Both the position numbers and the translations under genes were made by a program. Source: Zongyangia hominis (GTDB lineage: Bacteria; Bacillota; Clostridia; Oscillospirales; Ruminococcaceae). Taken from it: a DNA stretch of 64,000 nt. The notes under the pieces were generated by a model, which was not told where the DNA came from, did not search any database, and saw only the letters and a program-made list of their open reading frames with translations. The stretch spans positions 1 through 64,000 of the forward strand of contig NZ_JACRTC010000005.1 of assembly GCF_014385095.1 (NCBI RefSeq), in the 5' to 3' direction. Of the stretch, positions 49,888 through 59,390 are shown one piece after another; positions within the stretch are counted from its first letter, which is position 1; each line of letters begins with the position of its first letter.

Positions 49888-50931
49888 ATGAAAACAATGA
49901 AAGCGGCCATATTGACAAAACAAAACACCATGGAAATTCAGGAAATTCCCATTCCCGAGTGCGGCGACGACGAGGTGCTCGTCAAGGTGATGGCGGTCGG
50001 CGTTTGCGGCTCGGACGTCCATTTCTTCTCCGAGGGACACATTGGCGACGACTATGTGCAGTATCCCCATATCCTGGGCCACGAGGGCGCCGGTATCGTG
50101 GAAGCTGTTGGCAAAAACGTGACCAAGTTTCAGCCGGGCGACCATGTGGCGGTGGAACCGGGCATCGCTTGCGGATTCTGCCCGGCGTGCAAGGCGGGAA
50201 AATATAACCTGTGCGAAAAGATGCAGTTCATGTCCGGGCCGCCGGTCTGGGGCTGCCTGCGGCAGTATCTCACCATCCGGGAAGACTTCTGCTTCCAAAT
50301 ACCCATGGACATGTCCTTTGAGCGGGGCTCCCTGGTGGAGCCGCTGTCGGTGGCCATCCACGCGGTGCGCCAGGCCAGAGTCAAACCCAACGACCGGGTG
50401 CTGATCGTGGGCGCGGGGCCCATCGGGCTTTCCTGCATCGCGGCGGTCAAGGACTGCGGCGCTGGGGAGGTCATGATCTGCGACACCATTCCTCAGCGTC
50501 TGGAAATGGCGCGGCAGTTCGGGGCCCGGGTCTTTGACGTCTCAAAAGTCCCCATCCAGGAACAGCTGGCCGATGAGATCGCGGCGGATCAAATCGACGT
50601 AGGCATGGAGACTGCCGGCATTGTCAGCGGTTTTGGCACCCTCATCGACTGCGTCAAGCGGGGCGGCAGCATCGTGCTGGTGGGATGTCCCAGCGCCGAC
50701 ACGGCCCCCATCCCCATCGGCAAGCTGGTCACCAAGGAGCTGATGGTCAACGGCCTGTTTAGGTACCGTAACACCTACCCCTATGGCATCCATCTGGCCG
50801 CCAGCGACGTGGCGCCCTTTGATCTGATGTTTACCCAGTCCTTCCCCCTGGCCGATGCCCAAAAGGCCCACGAGATGGCCCGGGACGACAAGGCCAACTG
50901 CATGAAGATCATCATCCACCCCAACGAATAG
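49888..50931 (+). CDS. Zinc-dependent medium-chain alcohol (polyol) dehydrogenase
   Basis: MDR-family dehydrogenase of 347 residues. Catalytic zinc ligands: Cys in VGVCGSDVHFF and the GHEGAG motif; structural-zinc cysteines in CGFCPACKAGKYNLC. The NAD-binding Rossmann motif is VLIVGAGPIGLS. SDVHFF and the VEPLSVAIHA segment resemble sorbitol/L-iditol and xylitol dehydrogenases. It oxidises a polyol to a ketose with NAD in the cytosol. It is monocistronic between its own promoter and a terminator. Confidence 0.9.
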   Translation: MKTMKAAILTKQNTMEIQEIPIPECGDDEVLVKVMAVGVCGSDVHFFSEGHIGDDYVQYPHILGHEGAGIVEAVGKNVTKFQPGDHVAVEPGIACGFCPACKAGKYNLCEKMQFMSGPPVWGCLRQYLTIREDFCFQIPMDMSFERGSLVEPLSVAIHAVRQARVKPNDRVLIVGAGPIGLSCIAAVKDCGAGEVMICDTIPQRLEMARQFGARVFDVSKVPIQEQLADEIAADQIDVGMETAGIVSGFGTLIDCVKRGGSIVLVGCPSADTAPIPIGKLVTKELMVNGLFRYRNTYPYGIHLAASDVAPFDLMFTQSFPLADAQKAHEMARDDKANCMKIIIHPNE

Positions 50932-50988
50932 GGCAGCCGGGCGATACCTGCATCTGTGCGCCTTTACACGGCGATAATGCGACGAAAT

Positions 50989-51019
50989 AAAAAAGGGATC
51001 AGCATTCGCTGATCCCTTT
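50989..51019. terminator. Bidirectional terminator
   Basis: Stem AAAGGGATCAGC-ATTC-GCTGATCCCTTT between the convergent dehydrogenase and 72-residue protein genes. Confidence 0.9.
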
Positions 51020-51029
51020 GCGTTTTCTA

Positions 51030-51248
51030 TTATTTTCCGGCCAGGTAATTCTTGACCTCCTGGTGGGTGGAAAACGAAAAGTTTTCATTAAACAGATAGG
51101 ACAGCGCTTCGTTACACTGGGTCAGGGAGTAACGGGACAAATCCAGCGCGCGCAGTTCTGCAATTGTCCGTGGCAGGTTCTCGGAATATTTTAGCGCAGA
51201 GATAAAACAGCCGCATTGGTCCGCCAAAATATCTAAGATATCCTTCAT
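51030..51248 (-). CDS. Hypothetical small protein
   Basis: Protein of 72 residues, not recognised. It appears all-helical and soluble (ILDILADQCGCFISALKYSE, then LTQCNEALSYLFNENFSF), with a CGC motif and three Cys in total. The start follows a weak GGGGGAAATTTTTC. No operon partner on the same strand. The stretch 51249-51480 upstream holds no other gene that I can support. Confidence 0.5.
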   Translation of the reverse strand: MKDILDILADQCGCFISALKYSENLPRTIAELRALDLSRYSLTQCNEALSYLFNENFSFSTHQEVKNYLAGK

Positions 51249-51492
51249 GAAAAATTTCCCCCATTCTCAAACGGATTCCTCTGTCATGTCCCCTTTGCAC
51301 CCGCCCCATGACGGCCGCCTTTGCGCGGGATAGCACAGACAGCATATCCATCCCGGGGGGTGGATATGTACCAGACTAACTATATCTTATCATATTGGAA
51401 AAATGCGGTCAACTTTTAAGCGACAAAAACTTTGAAAAATCCGCTGAGAGTCGACAGATTTCGTATACACTTTCTTAAAGGGGATGTGTATC

Positions 51493-51816
51493 ATGATTTT
51501 TGACTTCGGCTATCGTCTGCGCGCACTGAGAGAAAGCAAAAACCTGACACAAGCCCAAGTCGCCAGACGTCTCAATCTCTCTAAAACGACCATCAGCGGC
51601 TACGAAAACAACGTGAAAACCCCGTCGCTGGATGTTCTGATGCAGCTTTCCATCCTATACGGCGTATCTTCCGACTATATTCTGGGGCTGGAGGACCGGG
51701 ATATGCTCCTCATCGATGGGTTGACCGACAGGCAACAGGAAATCCTCCGGATTCTCCTGACGGAGTTCCGCACCTCCAATCAGCTTAGGAACATCAATCT
51801 GTCCCTGGTGCCGTGA
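51493..51816 (+). CDS. XRE-family helix-turn-helix regulator
   Basis: Regulator of 107 residues with an N-terminal Cro/CI helix-turn-helix (YRLRALRESKNLTQAQVARR and LSKTTISGYENNVKTPSLDVL). The C-terminal 40 residues probably mediate dimerisation. An ATG at 51484 abuts the SD AAAGGGG, so 51493 at a 9-nt spacing is preferred. Its last 23 bases overlap tail-to-tail with ybaK. Confidence 0.88.
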   Translation: MIFDFGYRLRALRESKNLTQAQVARRLNLSKTTISGYENNVKTPSLDVLMQLSILYGVSSDYILGLEDRDMLLIDGLTDRQQEILRILLTEFRTSNQLRNINLSLVP

Positions 51817-52279
51817 TCGGGGCCGTTTTGGCGCCGGTGAGGGCCATGAGATCGCGGGGGGAGAGCTCGATTTGATACCCAATTTTCCCACCGCTGACAA
51901 TGAGGGTGGGGAGGGCCTCGCAGGCGCTGTCGAGGACGGTGGGATAGGCCCGCTTCATCCCGATGGGAGAGCAGCCGCCCCGGATATAACCGGTGACTTT
52001 GAGAAGGTCGCTGACCGGAATCATCTCCACCGCTTTTTGGCCCACCGCCCGGGCGGCGGCCTTGAGATCCAGCTCCTTGGCCACGGGGATCACAAATACA
52101 TAATAGTCCCGGCCCGTCCCTTTTGTGACCAGTGTTTTGAAAACCTGTTCCAGGGGCTGGCCCATTTTCTGCGCCACGGCGACGCCGTCGATCTTTCCGT
52201 CGCTGTGGTCGTAGGTGTATTCCTTGTGGGAAATATGGGCCTTATCGAGAATGCGCATGACATTGGTCTTGTTGTTTGC
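51794..52279 (-). CDS. ybaK: Cys-tRNA(Pro)/Cys-tRNA(Cys) deacylase YbaK/EbsC
   Basis: Trans-editing deacylase of 161 residues that hydrolyses Cys mischarged on tRNA-Pro. Family features are DGVAVAQKMGQPLEQVFKTL with the conserved lysine, FVIPVAKELDLKAAA and the GYIRGGCSPIGMKR loop. It starts at GTG 52279, 9 nt after AAAGGAGG; the frame opens earlier at 52312. It lies 23 nt after corA on the same strand. Confidence 0.93.
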   Translation of the reverse strand, partial: ANNKTNVMRILDKAHISHKEYTYDHSDGKIDGVAVAQKMGQPLEQVFKTLVTKGTGRDYYVFVIPVAKELDLKAAARAVGQKAVEMIPVSDLLKVTGYIRGGCSPIGMKRAYPTVLDSACEALPTLIVSGGKIGYQIELSPRDLMALTGAKTAPITAPGTD

Positions 52280-52302
52280 CACTGGGGAAAGCCTCCTTTG
52301 GC

Positions 52303-53217
52303 TCAGAGCCATTTTTTCTTTTTAAAGAGCAGGATGCACACCACAACCACCGCGACGCTTACACATATGACGACGGGATAGCCCAGCGCCCAGCGGTACT
52401 CCGGCATGGGGAAGTTCATGCCGTACCACCCGGCGATGAGGCTCAAGGGGAGGAAGATGGTGGTGACTACGGTGAAGAGCTTCATGAGGCTGTTGAGGCT
52501 GATGTCCACCTGGGCCTGGTAAGCCTCCCGGACCTGGGTCACATAATCCCGCAGGCTGCGGACATTGCCGCACAGCCGGTCCGCCCGTCCGGCTAGGAGA
52601 TGGACAAAGCGGAGGGCCTTTTTGTCGAGCAGGCCGTTTGAGTTTTCCTCCATGGCCTCCAACAGGCTGGAGAGCTGCTCGTAATAGCGATGGAGCACCC
52701 GCAGCTTCTTCCTCAGTTCGATGATCTCCCGGATGCAGTTGTCCTTCTTTTTCGTGATGAGGGCGTCTTCCAGGTCTTCAATTTCCTCCTCCAACCCCTC
52801 CAGCGCGGAAAAATCGCCGCCGGTAAGCCGGTCGAAATAGGTCAGCAGCAGGGTGGGGATAGGTCTTTCCCGCCCCTCCTCCTCGGAGAGGATGCCGTCG
52901 AGGAGGGGGTCCTCGCCGCCGGTAAAGACCAAGAGCCCCTTGCGGAAATAGATACTGCTTTGACGGCAGGGGGCGGACAGGTCCTGATGGTCGGGGACGT
53001 TGAGCATTAAAAAGTCAAAGCCGTCGTGGCTTTCCAGCTTGGAGGGGCCGCCCCGGCCGCTCTCCTCGATGACACGGTCAGGGATACCCAGCATGGGCCC
53101 AAACTGGAAAAGTTCCTCCGGGCGCAGCCGGCAGACCACCGGGGCCCCTTCCCCCTCAGACATGGAAAAACCGCCCGCCGCGAGCTGCCGGGCAGTGAGA
53201 ACCATTGGCATAATCAT
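52303..53217 (-). CDS. corA: CorA-family magnesium/divalent metal transporter
   Basis: CorA-type channel of 304 residues: a cytoplasmic alpha/beta domain, a long helix (IIELRKKLRVLHRYYEQLSS and on), and two C-terminal membrane helices with the diagnostic YGMNF motif in the loop, followed by a basic KKKKW tail. It carries magnesium or cobalt/nickel across the membrane as a pentamer. Two further ATGs lie within six codons, so the exact start is uncertain. Confidence 0.93.
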   Translation of the reverse strand: MIMPMVLTARQLAAGGFSMSEGEGAPVVCRLRPEELFQFGPMLGIPDRVIEESGRGGPSKLESHDGFDFLMLNVPDHQDLSAPCRQSSIYFRKGLLVFTGGEDPLLDGILSEEEGRERPIPTLLLTYFDRLTGGDFSALEGLEEEIEDLEDALITKKKDNCIREIIELRKKLRVLHRYYEQLSSLLEAMEENSNGLLDKKALRFVHLLAGRADRLCGNVRSLRDYVTQVREAYQAQVDISLNSLMKLFTVVTTIFLPLSLIAGWYGMNFPMPEYRWALGYPVVICVSVAVVVVCILLFKKKKWL

Positions 53218-53280
53218 ACTACCCCCTTTTTTTAAATTTTAACACGGCGCTCCCCGGCAGACAAGGGGAGAATTCCGCGA

Positions 53281-53315
53281 AAAAAGAGCCTTTAACTGTT
53301 GTTAAAGGCTCTTTT
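53281..53315. terminator. Terminator of the fucO-type gene
   Basis: Stem AAAAAGAGCCTTTAAC-TGTT-GTTAAAGGCTCTTTTT; the minus T-run ends the dehydrogenase transcript. Confidence 0.94.
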
Positions 53316-53332
53316 TATACTCATTGTAGAGA

Positions 53333-54487
53333 TTAAAGGGCGGTTTTGTAGATTTCCGCGATTTCCGCCACCGAGGTGGGACGGGGGTTGCCGCCGGTGC
53401 AGCCGTCGACAAACGCGGCCTCGGACAGACGGGGGATGTCCTCCTCTTTGACGCCGATTTCGCTGAGGGTCTGGGGGATGCCCACATCCTTGGACAGCTG
53501 GATGACAGCGTCCACAGCGGCCTGACGATACTCGTCTTCGCTCATCTCATCGACGCCCTTGACGCCCATGACCCGGGCGATCTCCCGGAATTTTTCACCG
53601 GTGTAGGGGGCGTTATACTTCATGACATAGGGCAGGATGACGGCGTTGGCGATGCCGTGGGGGGTGTCGTAGACGCCGCCGAGCTGATGGGCCATGGAAT
53701 GGACGATGCCCAGTCCGCAGTTGGAGAAGCCCATGCCGGTCAGGTACTGGCCGATGGACATGTCAAAGCGGGCGTCGGTCTCGTTTTCCACCGCTTTACG
53801 CAGGCTTCTGGCGATGAGCTCTATGGCTTTGAGGTTGAGCATGTCGGTCATTTCCCAGGCGCCGTTGGCGGTGTAGCCCTCAATGGCGTGGGTCAGGGCG
53901 TCCATACCGGTGTTGGCCGTCAGGCTCTTGGGCATGGAGGACATCATCTCGGCGTCCACAATGGCGACGACGGGGATATCGTGGGGGTCGACACAGGGGA
54001 ATTTGACCTGTTTTTCTTCGTCGGTGATGACGTAGTTCATGGTCACTTCCGCCGCGGTTCCGGCCGTGGTCGGGATGGCGATGATGGGGACCGCTTTATT
54101 TTTGGTGGGGGATTCGCCCGCCAGGCTCTTGACGTCGGCGAATTCCGGGTTATTGATGATGATGCCGACCGCCTTGGCGGTGTCCATGGAGGAGCCGCCG
54201 CCGATGGCGATGATGAAGTCGGCGCCGCTCTTTTTAAACGCTTCCACACCGCCCTGTACGTTGGCGACGGTGGGGTTTTGCTTAATTTCGCTGTAAATCT
54301 CGTAGGGGAAGTTTTCCTTGCCCAGCAGGGCGGTGACCTTCTGGGTCACACCGAATTTGAGCAGGTCCTTGTCCGAGCAGACGAAAGCCTTTTTGAAGCC
54401 CCGGGATTTGATCTCCCCCGGGAGAACCGAGATGGCGCCGGGTCCAAAATGAGAGGTCTCGTTGAGAATCATTCTGTAAATGGCCAT
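53333..54487 (-). CDS. fucO: Iron-containing alcohol dehydrogenase, lactaldehyde reductase type
   Basis: Group III alcohol dehydrogenase of 384 residues, full length and very close in wording to E. coli FucO (RMILNETSHFGPGAISVL; AIGGGSSMDTAKAVGIIINN). Iron ligands fall in DALTHAIEGY, VHSMAHQLGG and DTPHGIANA. FucO reduces L-lactaldehyde to 1,2-propanediol in fucose or rhamnose fermentation, but broad 1,2-diol and short alcohol activity is common. AAAGGAG 9 nt before the ATG at 54487 sets the start. No fucose genes are nearby. Confidence 0.88.
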   Translation of the reverse strand: MAIYRMILNETSHFGPGAISVLPGEIKSRGFKKAFVCSDKDLLKFGVTQKVTALLGKENFPYEIYSEIKQNPTVANVQGGVEAFKKSGADFIIAIGGGSSMDTAKAVGIIINNPEFADVKSLAGESPTKNKAVPIIAIPTTAGTAAEVTMNYVITDEEKQVKFPCVDPHDIPVVAIVDAEMMSSMPKSLTANTGMDALTHAIEGYTANGAWEMTDMLNLKAIELIARSLRKAVENETDARFDMSIGQYLTGMGFSNCGLGIVHSMAHQLGGVYDTPHGIANAVILPYVMKYNAPYTGEKFREIARVMGVKGVDEMSEDEYRQAAVDAVIQLSKDVGIPQTLSEIGVKEEDIPRLSEAAFVDGCTGGNPRPTSVAEIAEIYKTAL

Positions 54488-54637
54488 GATGCTACACTCC
54501 TTTTGCATTTGTTGGGACAACCTTTGTTCGTAAACCCATTATACATCAAAACTTGTTTGGTTCCTAGGCAAAACTTGTGAAAAGAAAATCAACCTTTTTT
54601 GGTAAATTGGTGAATTTTTTAGGGCGCGGCCCAGGGC

Positions 54638-55918
54638 TCATTCCTTGCGTTCCCCGCCCTTGACCGCCTGCCAATACTGGAAGGCGGCCTGCTCGGTCTT
54701 GTTGTCGCCGAAGGCGTAGTATTTTTTGTCCTTGATGGGATCGGGCAGGTACTGCTGGTCATACCAGTGGTTCTTTTTTACATGGGGATAGACGTAGCCT
54801 TTCGCCCGGCCCATCTTCTGGGCGCCGGCGTAGTGGCCGTCCTTGAGATAGGCGGGGATTTCCCCCACGCCTCCCTTTTTTATGTCGGACATGGCCGCGT
54901 CGATGGCCATGATGGCGGAGTTCGATTTGGGCGCGGTGGCCAGTAAAATGACTGCCTCGGTCAGCGGGATGCGGGCCTCGGGCAGGCCGAGCTGAAGGGC
55001 CGCGTCCACGCAGGCCTTGACGATAGCAATAGCCTGGGGGTATGCAAGGCCGATGTCCTCGGCCGCGGTGACCAGCATCCGGCGGCAGGGGGAGAGCAGG
55101 TCCCCGGCGGTGAGGAGCCTTGCCAGGTAGTGGACCGCTGCGTCGGGGTCGGAGCCCCGGATGGACTTTTGAAAGGCGGAGAGGATGTCGTAGTGCTCGT
55201 CCGCGTCCCGGTCGTAGCGCATGGCGCTGCGCTGGGAGATGGCCTTGGCGTCGTCGAGCGTCACCCTGACACTCCCCTCCGGGCCCTCCCCGGCCGAGAG
55301 GACGCACAGCTCCACCGCGTTGAGGGACTTTCTCACGTCGCCGCCGCAGGAGAGGCAGATGTGCTCGATGACCCCCTCCTCGATGTCCAGCTTGACCCCT
55401 CGTTCCCCTTCCAAAAACGTGAAGGCGCGCTTGACCGCCGCCGCCACGTCTTCGGGGGTGACGGGCTGAAATTCAAAGACGGTGGAACGGGAGAGGATGG
55501 CGTTGTAGACGTAGAAATAGGGGTTCTCGGTGGTGGAGGATATGAGGGTGATGGACCCGTTTTCGATAAATTCCAGCAGGGTCTGCTGCTGTTTTTTATT
55601 GAGATACTGGATCTCGTCGAGGTAGAGCAGGATGCCCCCCAGTCCTCCCAAGGTGTTAGTTTGGGCCACAATATCCTTGATGTCGGCGGTGGAGGCGGTG
55701 GTGCCGTTGAGCTTAAATAGCTGCTTTCCCGCGCTTTGGGCAATGATGCGGGCCACCGTGGTCTTGCCGATGCCGGAGGGGCCGTAGAAGATCATGTTGG
55801 GAATCTGGCCCGACTCCACGATGCGCCGGAGCACCGCGCCTTTGCCGATGAGATGGCGCTGTCCCACCACCTCGTCCAGGGTCTGGGGACGCATGCGGTC
55901 CGCTAATGGTGCGCTCAT
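54638..55918 (-). CDS. rarA: Replication-associated recombination protein A (RarA/MgsA)
   Basis: AAA+ ATPase of 426 residues acting at stalled replication forks. N-terminal PLADRMRPQTLDEVVGQRHL, Walker A GPSGIGKTTVARI, Walker B LYLDEIQ, sensor STTENPYFYV and the C-terminal tetramerisation region with DGHYAGAQKMGRAKGY all match the family. Spans the usual length. Confidence 0.96.
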   Translation of the reverse strand: MSAPLADRMRPQTLDEVVGQRHLIGKGAVLRRIVESGQIPNMIFYGPSGIGKTTVARIIAQSAGKQLFKLNGTTASTADIKDIVAQTNTLGGLGGILLYLDEIQYLNKKQQQTLLEFIENGSITLISSTTENPYFYVYNAILSRSTVFEFQPVTPEDVAAAVKRAFTFLEGERGVKLDIEEGVIEHICLSCGGDVRKSLNAVELCVLSAGEGPEGSVRVTLDDAKAISQRSAMRYDRDADEHYDILSAFQKSIRGSDPDAAVHYLARLLTAGDLLSPCRRMLVTAAEDIGLAYPQAIAIVKACVDAALQLGLPEARIPLTEAVILLATAPKSNSAIMAIDAAMSDIKKGGVGEIPAYLKDGHYAGAQKMGRAKGYVYPHVKKNHWYDQQYLPDPIKDKKYYAFGDNKTEQAAFQYWQAVKGGERKE

Positions 55919-55947
55919 AGTCGTTTCTCCTCTCGCAGGGGATAGAA

Positions 55948-55978
55948 AGAAACGGGAATCCCACGGATTCCCGTTTCT
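55948..55978 (-). terminator. Terminator of the esterase gene
   Basis: Stem AGAAACGGGAATCC / GGATTCCCGTTTCT with a 3-nt loop, 16 nt after the esterase stop. Confidence 0.75.
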
Positions 55979-55993
55979 CTGGTTTTCATTAAT

Positions 55994-56767
55994 TTAGCCG
56001 TTGGGGAACAGGTACTGGAGCGCCTTGTCGATGGAGGTGTCCCAGAAGTCCCAGCCATGGACGCCGGGCCACTCCTCATAGTGGTAGTTGATGCCCAATT
56101 CCTCCATCTTCTTCCTAAATTCCACGTTGTAGGGATAGAGGAAGTCCTCGGTGCCGCAAGAAGCGTAGATGGGCGTTGTTTTGGCCTGGGGGAGTTTCGC
56201 GTACTGTTCCGCGATGGCGTAGAGATCGTCGTCGGGGCCGATTTCGATGTTCTCGCCGTAGACGCCTTTGACGTCGGGGTAGGGGAAGATCTTGGCGATT
56301 TCTTCACTGAGCAAAGAGCGCTTGATGTCCACCGCCGCCGAGAAGACGGCGGCGCCGCCGTAGTTTTCGGGGTTGCGCATGAGCATCTTGAGCGCGCCGT
56401 ATCCGCCCATGGAGCAGCCGGCGATGAAGGTGTCCTTCGGGTCGGCGGAGATGCCGAACATGGCTTTCATCAGCCGGGGCAGCTCGTCGGAAATGAAGGT
56501 GTAGTAGGGAAGACCGTATTTCATGTCGGTGTAGAAGCTGCGCTGGACCGAGGGCATGACCACGCAAAGCTCATACTCCCTGGTATACCGCTCCAGGGCG
56601 GTGTACCTGGACCACTCCAGGAAGTTGCCGGAGAGGCCGTGGAGGAGATAGAGCACCCGGACGGGTTTGCCGGGGCGCTTGCGGATGCGGTCGTGGGGCA
56701 GGATGACGCACAGATCGGTGTCCATATGCAGGACTTCGGATTTGATACAGCCTTTGAGCAGTGCCAT
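55994..56767 (-). CDS. Esterase of the EstA/esterase D family
   Basis: Alpha/beta-hydrolase of 257 residues without a signal peptide. The nucleophile elbow is AGCSMGGYGALK (Ser about 120), the oxyanion region VLYLLHGLSGNFLEWSRYT, and the acid and base lie in CGTEDFLYP and GVHGWDFWD. It resembles tributyrin esterase and S-formylglutathione hydrolase-like enzymes of Firmicutes. The natural ester is unknown. Confidence 0.88.
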   Translation of the reverse strand: MALLKGCIKSEVLHMDTDLCVILPHDRIRKRPGKPVRVLYLLHGLSGNFLEWSRYTALERYTREYELCVVMPSVQRSFYTDMKYGLPYYTFISDELPRLMKAMFGISADPKDTFIAGCSMGGYGALKMLMRNPENYGGAAVFSAAVDIKRSLLSEEIAKIFPYPDVKGVYGENIEIGPDDDLYAIAEQYAKLPQAKTTPIYASCGTEDFLYPYNVEFRKKMEELGINYHYEEWPGVHGWDFWDTSIDKALQYLFPNG

Positions 56768-56800
56768 GCAAAGACCTCCTTATGTAGCTTTGATTCGTGT

Positions 56801-57481
56801 TTATCCGTTGTAGTCGATAATTTCGCCTTCGTATTCCACGTGATATTCCATCTCTCCCGAGCCTCCGGGCTGGGCGAAGTGGAGCACCCCATACAGGATG
56901 CCGTTATGCTCGTAGACGGCCGCGCCCATGTCGCTGAAATAGCTGGCGGTCATGGAGGCGTAGTGTCCGGCGCTGGACTTCCACATGTCGAAGAGCTGCT
57001 GGGCGGTCATGGTGTCCGTCTCGGCGATGTTCTCCCCAAAGTAGAGGAAGCGGTAGCCCGCCGCCAGGGCCGCCGTTTCACCGGTGGTGCCGTCGGGGCG
57101 GGTGTGGGAGAAGGTGCTCACAAGTTCCACGCACCGGGTGTAGGCGCTCTGGCAGAGCGCGCCGCTGTAATTATAGCCCGGCAGTCCCAGACTGGCCCGC
57201 TCGTTGTTGACGAGGGTAAACAGCTGGGAGACGATGTCCGAATCGCTGGAGGCCGGCGCGGCGGCCGGGGCCGTCGTCGTGGTGGCGGGCGGCGGTGTGG
57301 TAGTTGTCACCGGCGGTGTGGTCGTGGTGGTAACCGGGGGCGTGGTGGTCGTCACAGCGGTCGACGTGGTTGTCACGGGAGGGGCGGTGGAATCGCTGGA
57401 GGAAGAGCTTTCCTTTGCCTGGCCGCACCCGGATAACAGCAGGGCGAGAACCAGCACCAGCGCGGGAATGCGAAATTTCAT
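56801..57481 (-). CDS. CAP-domain lipoprotein with Thr/Pro-rich stalk
   Basis: Secreted lipoprotein of 226 residues: signal peptide with lipobox LLSGC (Cys19), then a stalk of about 45 residues made of repeats of the type TTTTPPVTTT, then a CAP/SCP domain (VNNERASLGLPGYNYS, FSHTRPDG, GENIAE, HYASMTASYFSDMGAAVY, like YkwD). CAP proteins in Firmicutes are often spore- or surface-associated with unknown activity. It lies 33 nt before the esterase gene. Confidence 0.88.
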   Translation of the reverse strand: MKFRIPALVLVLALLLSGCGQAKESSSSSDSTAPPVTTTSTAVTTTTPPVTTTTTPPVTTTTPPPATTTTAPAAAPASSDSDIVSQLFTLVNNERASLGLPGYNYSGALCQSAYTRCVELVSTFSHTRPDGTTGETAALAAGYRFLYFGENIAETDTMTAQQLFDMWKSSAGHYASMTASYFSDMGAAVYEHNGILYGVLHFAQPGGSGEMEYHVEYEGEIIDYNG

Positions 57482-57502
57482 GAGGCAAAAACTTCCTTTT
57501 TA

Positions 57503-58759
57503 TTATTCGTAGAGGGGATATTTGGCGCAAAGCGCTTCGACGGTCTGGCGGATGAAGTCCGCCTTGGCGTCAAAGTCGGTGGCCGCCAGATAGATCATCT
57601 CGGCGATGACCGCCATGTCGTCCTCTTTGAGGCCGCGGCTGGTGACGGCAGGGGTGCCGATGCGCACGCCGCTGGTGACGAAGGGGCTCTGGGGGTCGTT
57701 GGGCACCGCGTTTTTGTTGACGGTGATGTACACTTCGTCCAGCCGGTGCTCCAGCTCCTTGCCGGTGATATTCATGTTCTGCAAATCCACCAGCATCAGA
57801 TGGTTGTCGGTGTCGCCGGACACCAGGGTAAAGCCCTTCGCTTTGAGGCCGTCGGCCAGGGCGCGGGCGTTTTTGACAATCTGCTGCTGGTAGGCTTTAA
57901 ACTCGGGTTTGAGCGCCTCGCCGAAGCAGACGGCCTTGGCGGCGATGGTGTGCATGAGCGGTCCGCCCTGGAGTCCCGGGAAGATGGCTTTGTTAATCTT
58001 TTTGGCCAGGTCCTCGTCGTTGGTCAGGATGAGGCCGCCGCGGGGGCCCCGCAGGGTCTTGTGGGTGGTGGTGGTGACTACGTCCGCGTAGGGCACCGGG
58101 GACTGGTGAAGCCCGGCGGCCACCAGGCCCGCGATGTGGGCCATGTCCACCATCAGATAAGCGCCGCACTCCTTGGCGATCTGGGCAAAGCGCTCGAAGT
58201 CGATAAACCGGGGATAGGCGGAAGCGCCGGCCACGATGAGTTTGGGCTTGTGCTCCATGGCCAGGCGGCGGACCTCGTCGTAATCGATCATCTGGGTCTC
58301 GCCGGAGACGCCGTAGGAGACGAATTTATAATATTTACCCGAAATGTTGACAGGAGAACCGTGGGTCAGGTGTCCGCCGTCGGCTAAACTCATGCCGAGA
58401 ACGGTGTCGCCGGGGTTTAAGAGAGCGAAGTAAACCGCCTCGTTGGCCTGGGCGCCGGAATGGGGCTGGACGTTGGCGAAGTTGGCGCCAAAGAGCTTGC
58501 AGGCCCGGTCGATGGCGATGCGCTCCACGTCGTCGACATACTCGCACCCGCCGTAGTAGCGCTTGCCGGGGTAACCTTCGGCGTATTTGTTGGTCAAAAC
58601 GCTGCCCATGGCGGCCATCACCGCCGGGGAAACCAGGTTTTCCGACGCGATGAGCTCCAGGTTGCGGCGCTGGCGCATCAGCTCGTTGGACATGGCCTTG
58701 CCCACTTCCGGGTCACAATTGGATACAAAACCGATGGTATCGATCATACTATTATACAT
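57503..58759 (-). CDS. glyA: Serine hydroxymethyltransferase
   Basis: PLP enzyme of 418 residues converting serine and tetrahydrofolate to glycine and methylene-tetrahydrofolate. Signatures: [35 protein letters not shown], the Schiff-base lysine in [16 protein letters not shown] and the [18 protein letters not shown] end. The frame extends to 59134, but GAGGAG 8 nt before ATG 58759 and the consensus promoter at 58802-58830 fix the start. Together with fhs nearby it serves one-carbon metabolism. Confidence 0.97.
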   Translation of the reverse strand: MYNSMIDTIGFVSNCDPEVGKAMSNELMRQRRNLELIASENLVSPAVMAAMGSVLTNKYAEGYPGKRYYGGCEYVDDVERIAIDRACKLFGANFANVQPHSGAQANEAVYFALLNPGDTVLGMSLADGGHLTHGSPVNISGKYYKFVSYGVSGETQMIDYDEVRRLAMEHKPKLIVAGASAYPRFIDFERFAQIAKECGAYLMVDMAHIAGLVAAGLHQSPVPYADVVTTTTHKTLRGPRGGLILTNDEDLAKKINKAIFPGLQGGPLMHTIAAKAVCFGEALKPEFKAYQQQIVKNARALADGLKAKGFTLVSGDTDNHLMLVDLQNMNITGKELEHRLDEVYITVNKNAVPNDPQSPFVTSGVRIGTPAVTSRGLKEDDMAVIAEMIYLAATDFDAKADFIRQTVEALCAKYPLYE

Positions 58760-58801
58760 GCTCAGTTCTCCTCTCATTCTTGGGGTTGACAGTCTTGTTT
58801 C

Positions 58802-58830
58802 ATTATAGTATGGATTTTCCGCAAATTCAA
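58802..58830 (-). promoter_or_regulatory. Promoter of glyA
   Basis: Minus-strand TTGAAT - 17 nt - TATAAT, about 40 nt before the start codon. Confidence 0.82.
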
Positions 58831-58845
58831 CAGAGAACCGGACAA

Positions 58846-59274
58846 TCAGGCCGAAAAATTGGCAAAGATTCGGGGAAGAAGGGCCGAGGCGTCGAAGTTC
58901 ATGGGGGTGGTATGGGGGAAATAGAGAACCATCCGCACGGCGTAGACGGCGAGAATGACGCCCACAAAACACCACCACACCCGCTTGTTCCGAAAGAAGC
59001 GGGTGTTCCCCCGCAGGACGCAGAGGACGAAGACGCCGGCGTAGACAGCCGCCAGATAGACACTGGGGTTTGCCTGCCAGGCGCCCGCAAAATCGAGACG
59101 CAGCAGAGCGGCGGCACCCCGGGTGATGCCGCACCCCGGGCAGGGGACGCCGGTGACGGCGTAGAGGGGACAGCGGTAGAAGTGGGGAAGCAGCCAGAAA
59201 AGAAGTCCCACCCCGAGAATGAGTAAGATGAGAAAGAGAAGACGCCGGGAAAAGGGCTGGGTTTCGATTTTCAT
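58846..59274 (-). CDS. DUF2752 membrane protein
   Basis: Small membrane protein of 142 residues with three hydrophobic helices and the family signature [19 protein letters not shown]. Function unknown; relatives are common in Clostridia and Bacteroidetes. AGGAGG 7 nt before the ATG at 59274 sets the start. It precedes glyA, but glyA has its own promoter inside or behind its end. Confidence 0.85.
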   Translation of the reverse strand: MKIETQPFSRRLLFLILLILGVGLLFWLLPHFYRCPLYAVTGVPCPGCGITRGAAALLRLDFAGAWQANPSVYLAAVYAGVFVLCVLRGNTRFFRNKRVWWCFVGVILAVYAVRMVLYFPHTTPMNFDASALLPRIFANFSA

Positions 59275-59350
59275 AAGACCACCTCCTGACAATAAAGATC
59301 GGCGCGGGGAAAGCATCCTCTCACGGGCAGCCGGGCGCGCCGGGAAATAG

Positions 59351-59384
59351 AAAACGCTCCCCCGGCCACAAGCACAGGGGAGCG
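59351..59384 (-). terminator. Terminator of the rodA-type gene
   Basis: Minus strand CGCTCCCC - 12 nt - GGGGAGCG followed by TTTTCTATTT, 7 nt after the stop codon. Confidence 0.75.
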
Positions 59385-59390
59385 CGGGAA

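Noticed and set aside
57503-59134. GlyA with a 125-residue N-terminal extension
   Set aside because: The extension overlaps the DUF2752 gene in another frame, has no SD and lies upstream of a consensus glyA promoter.
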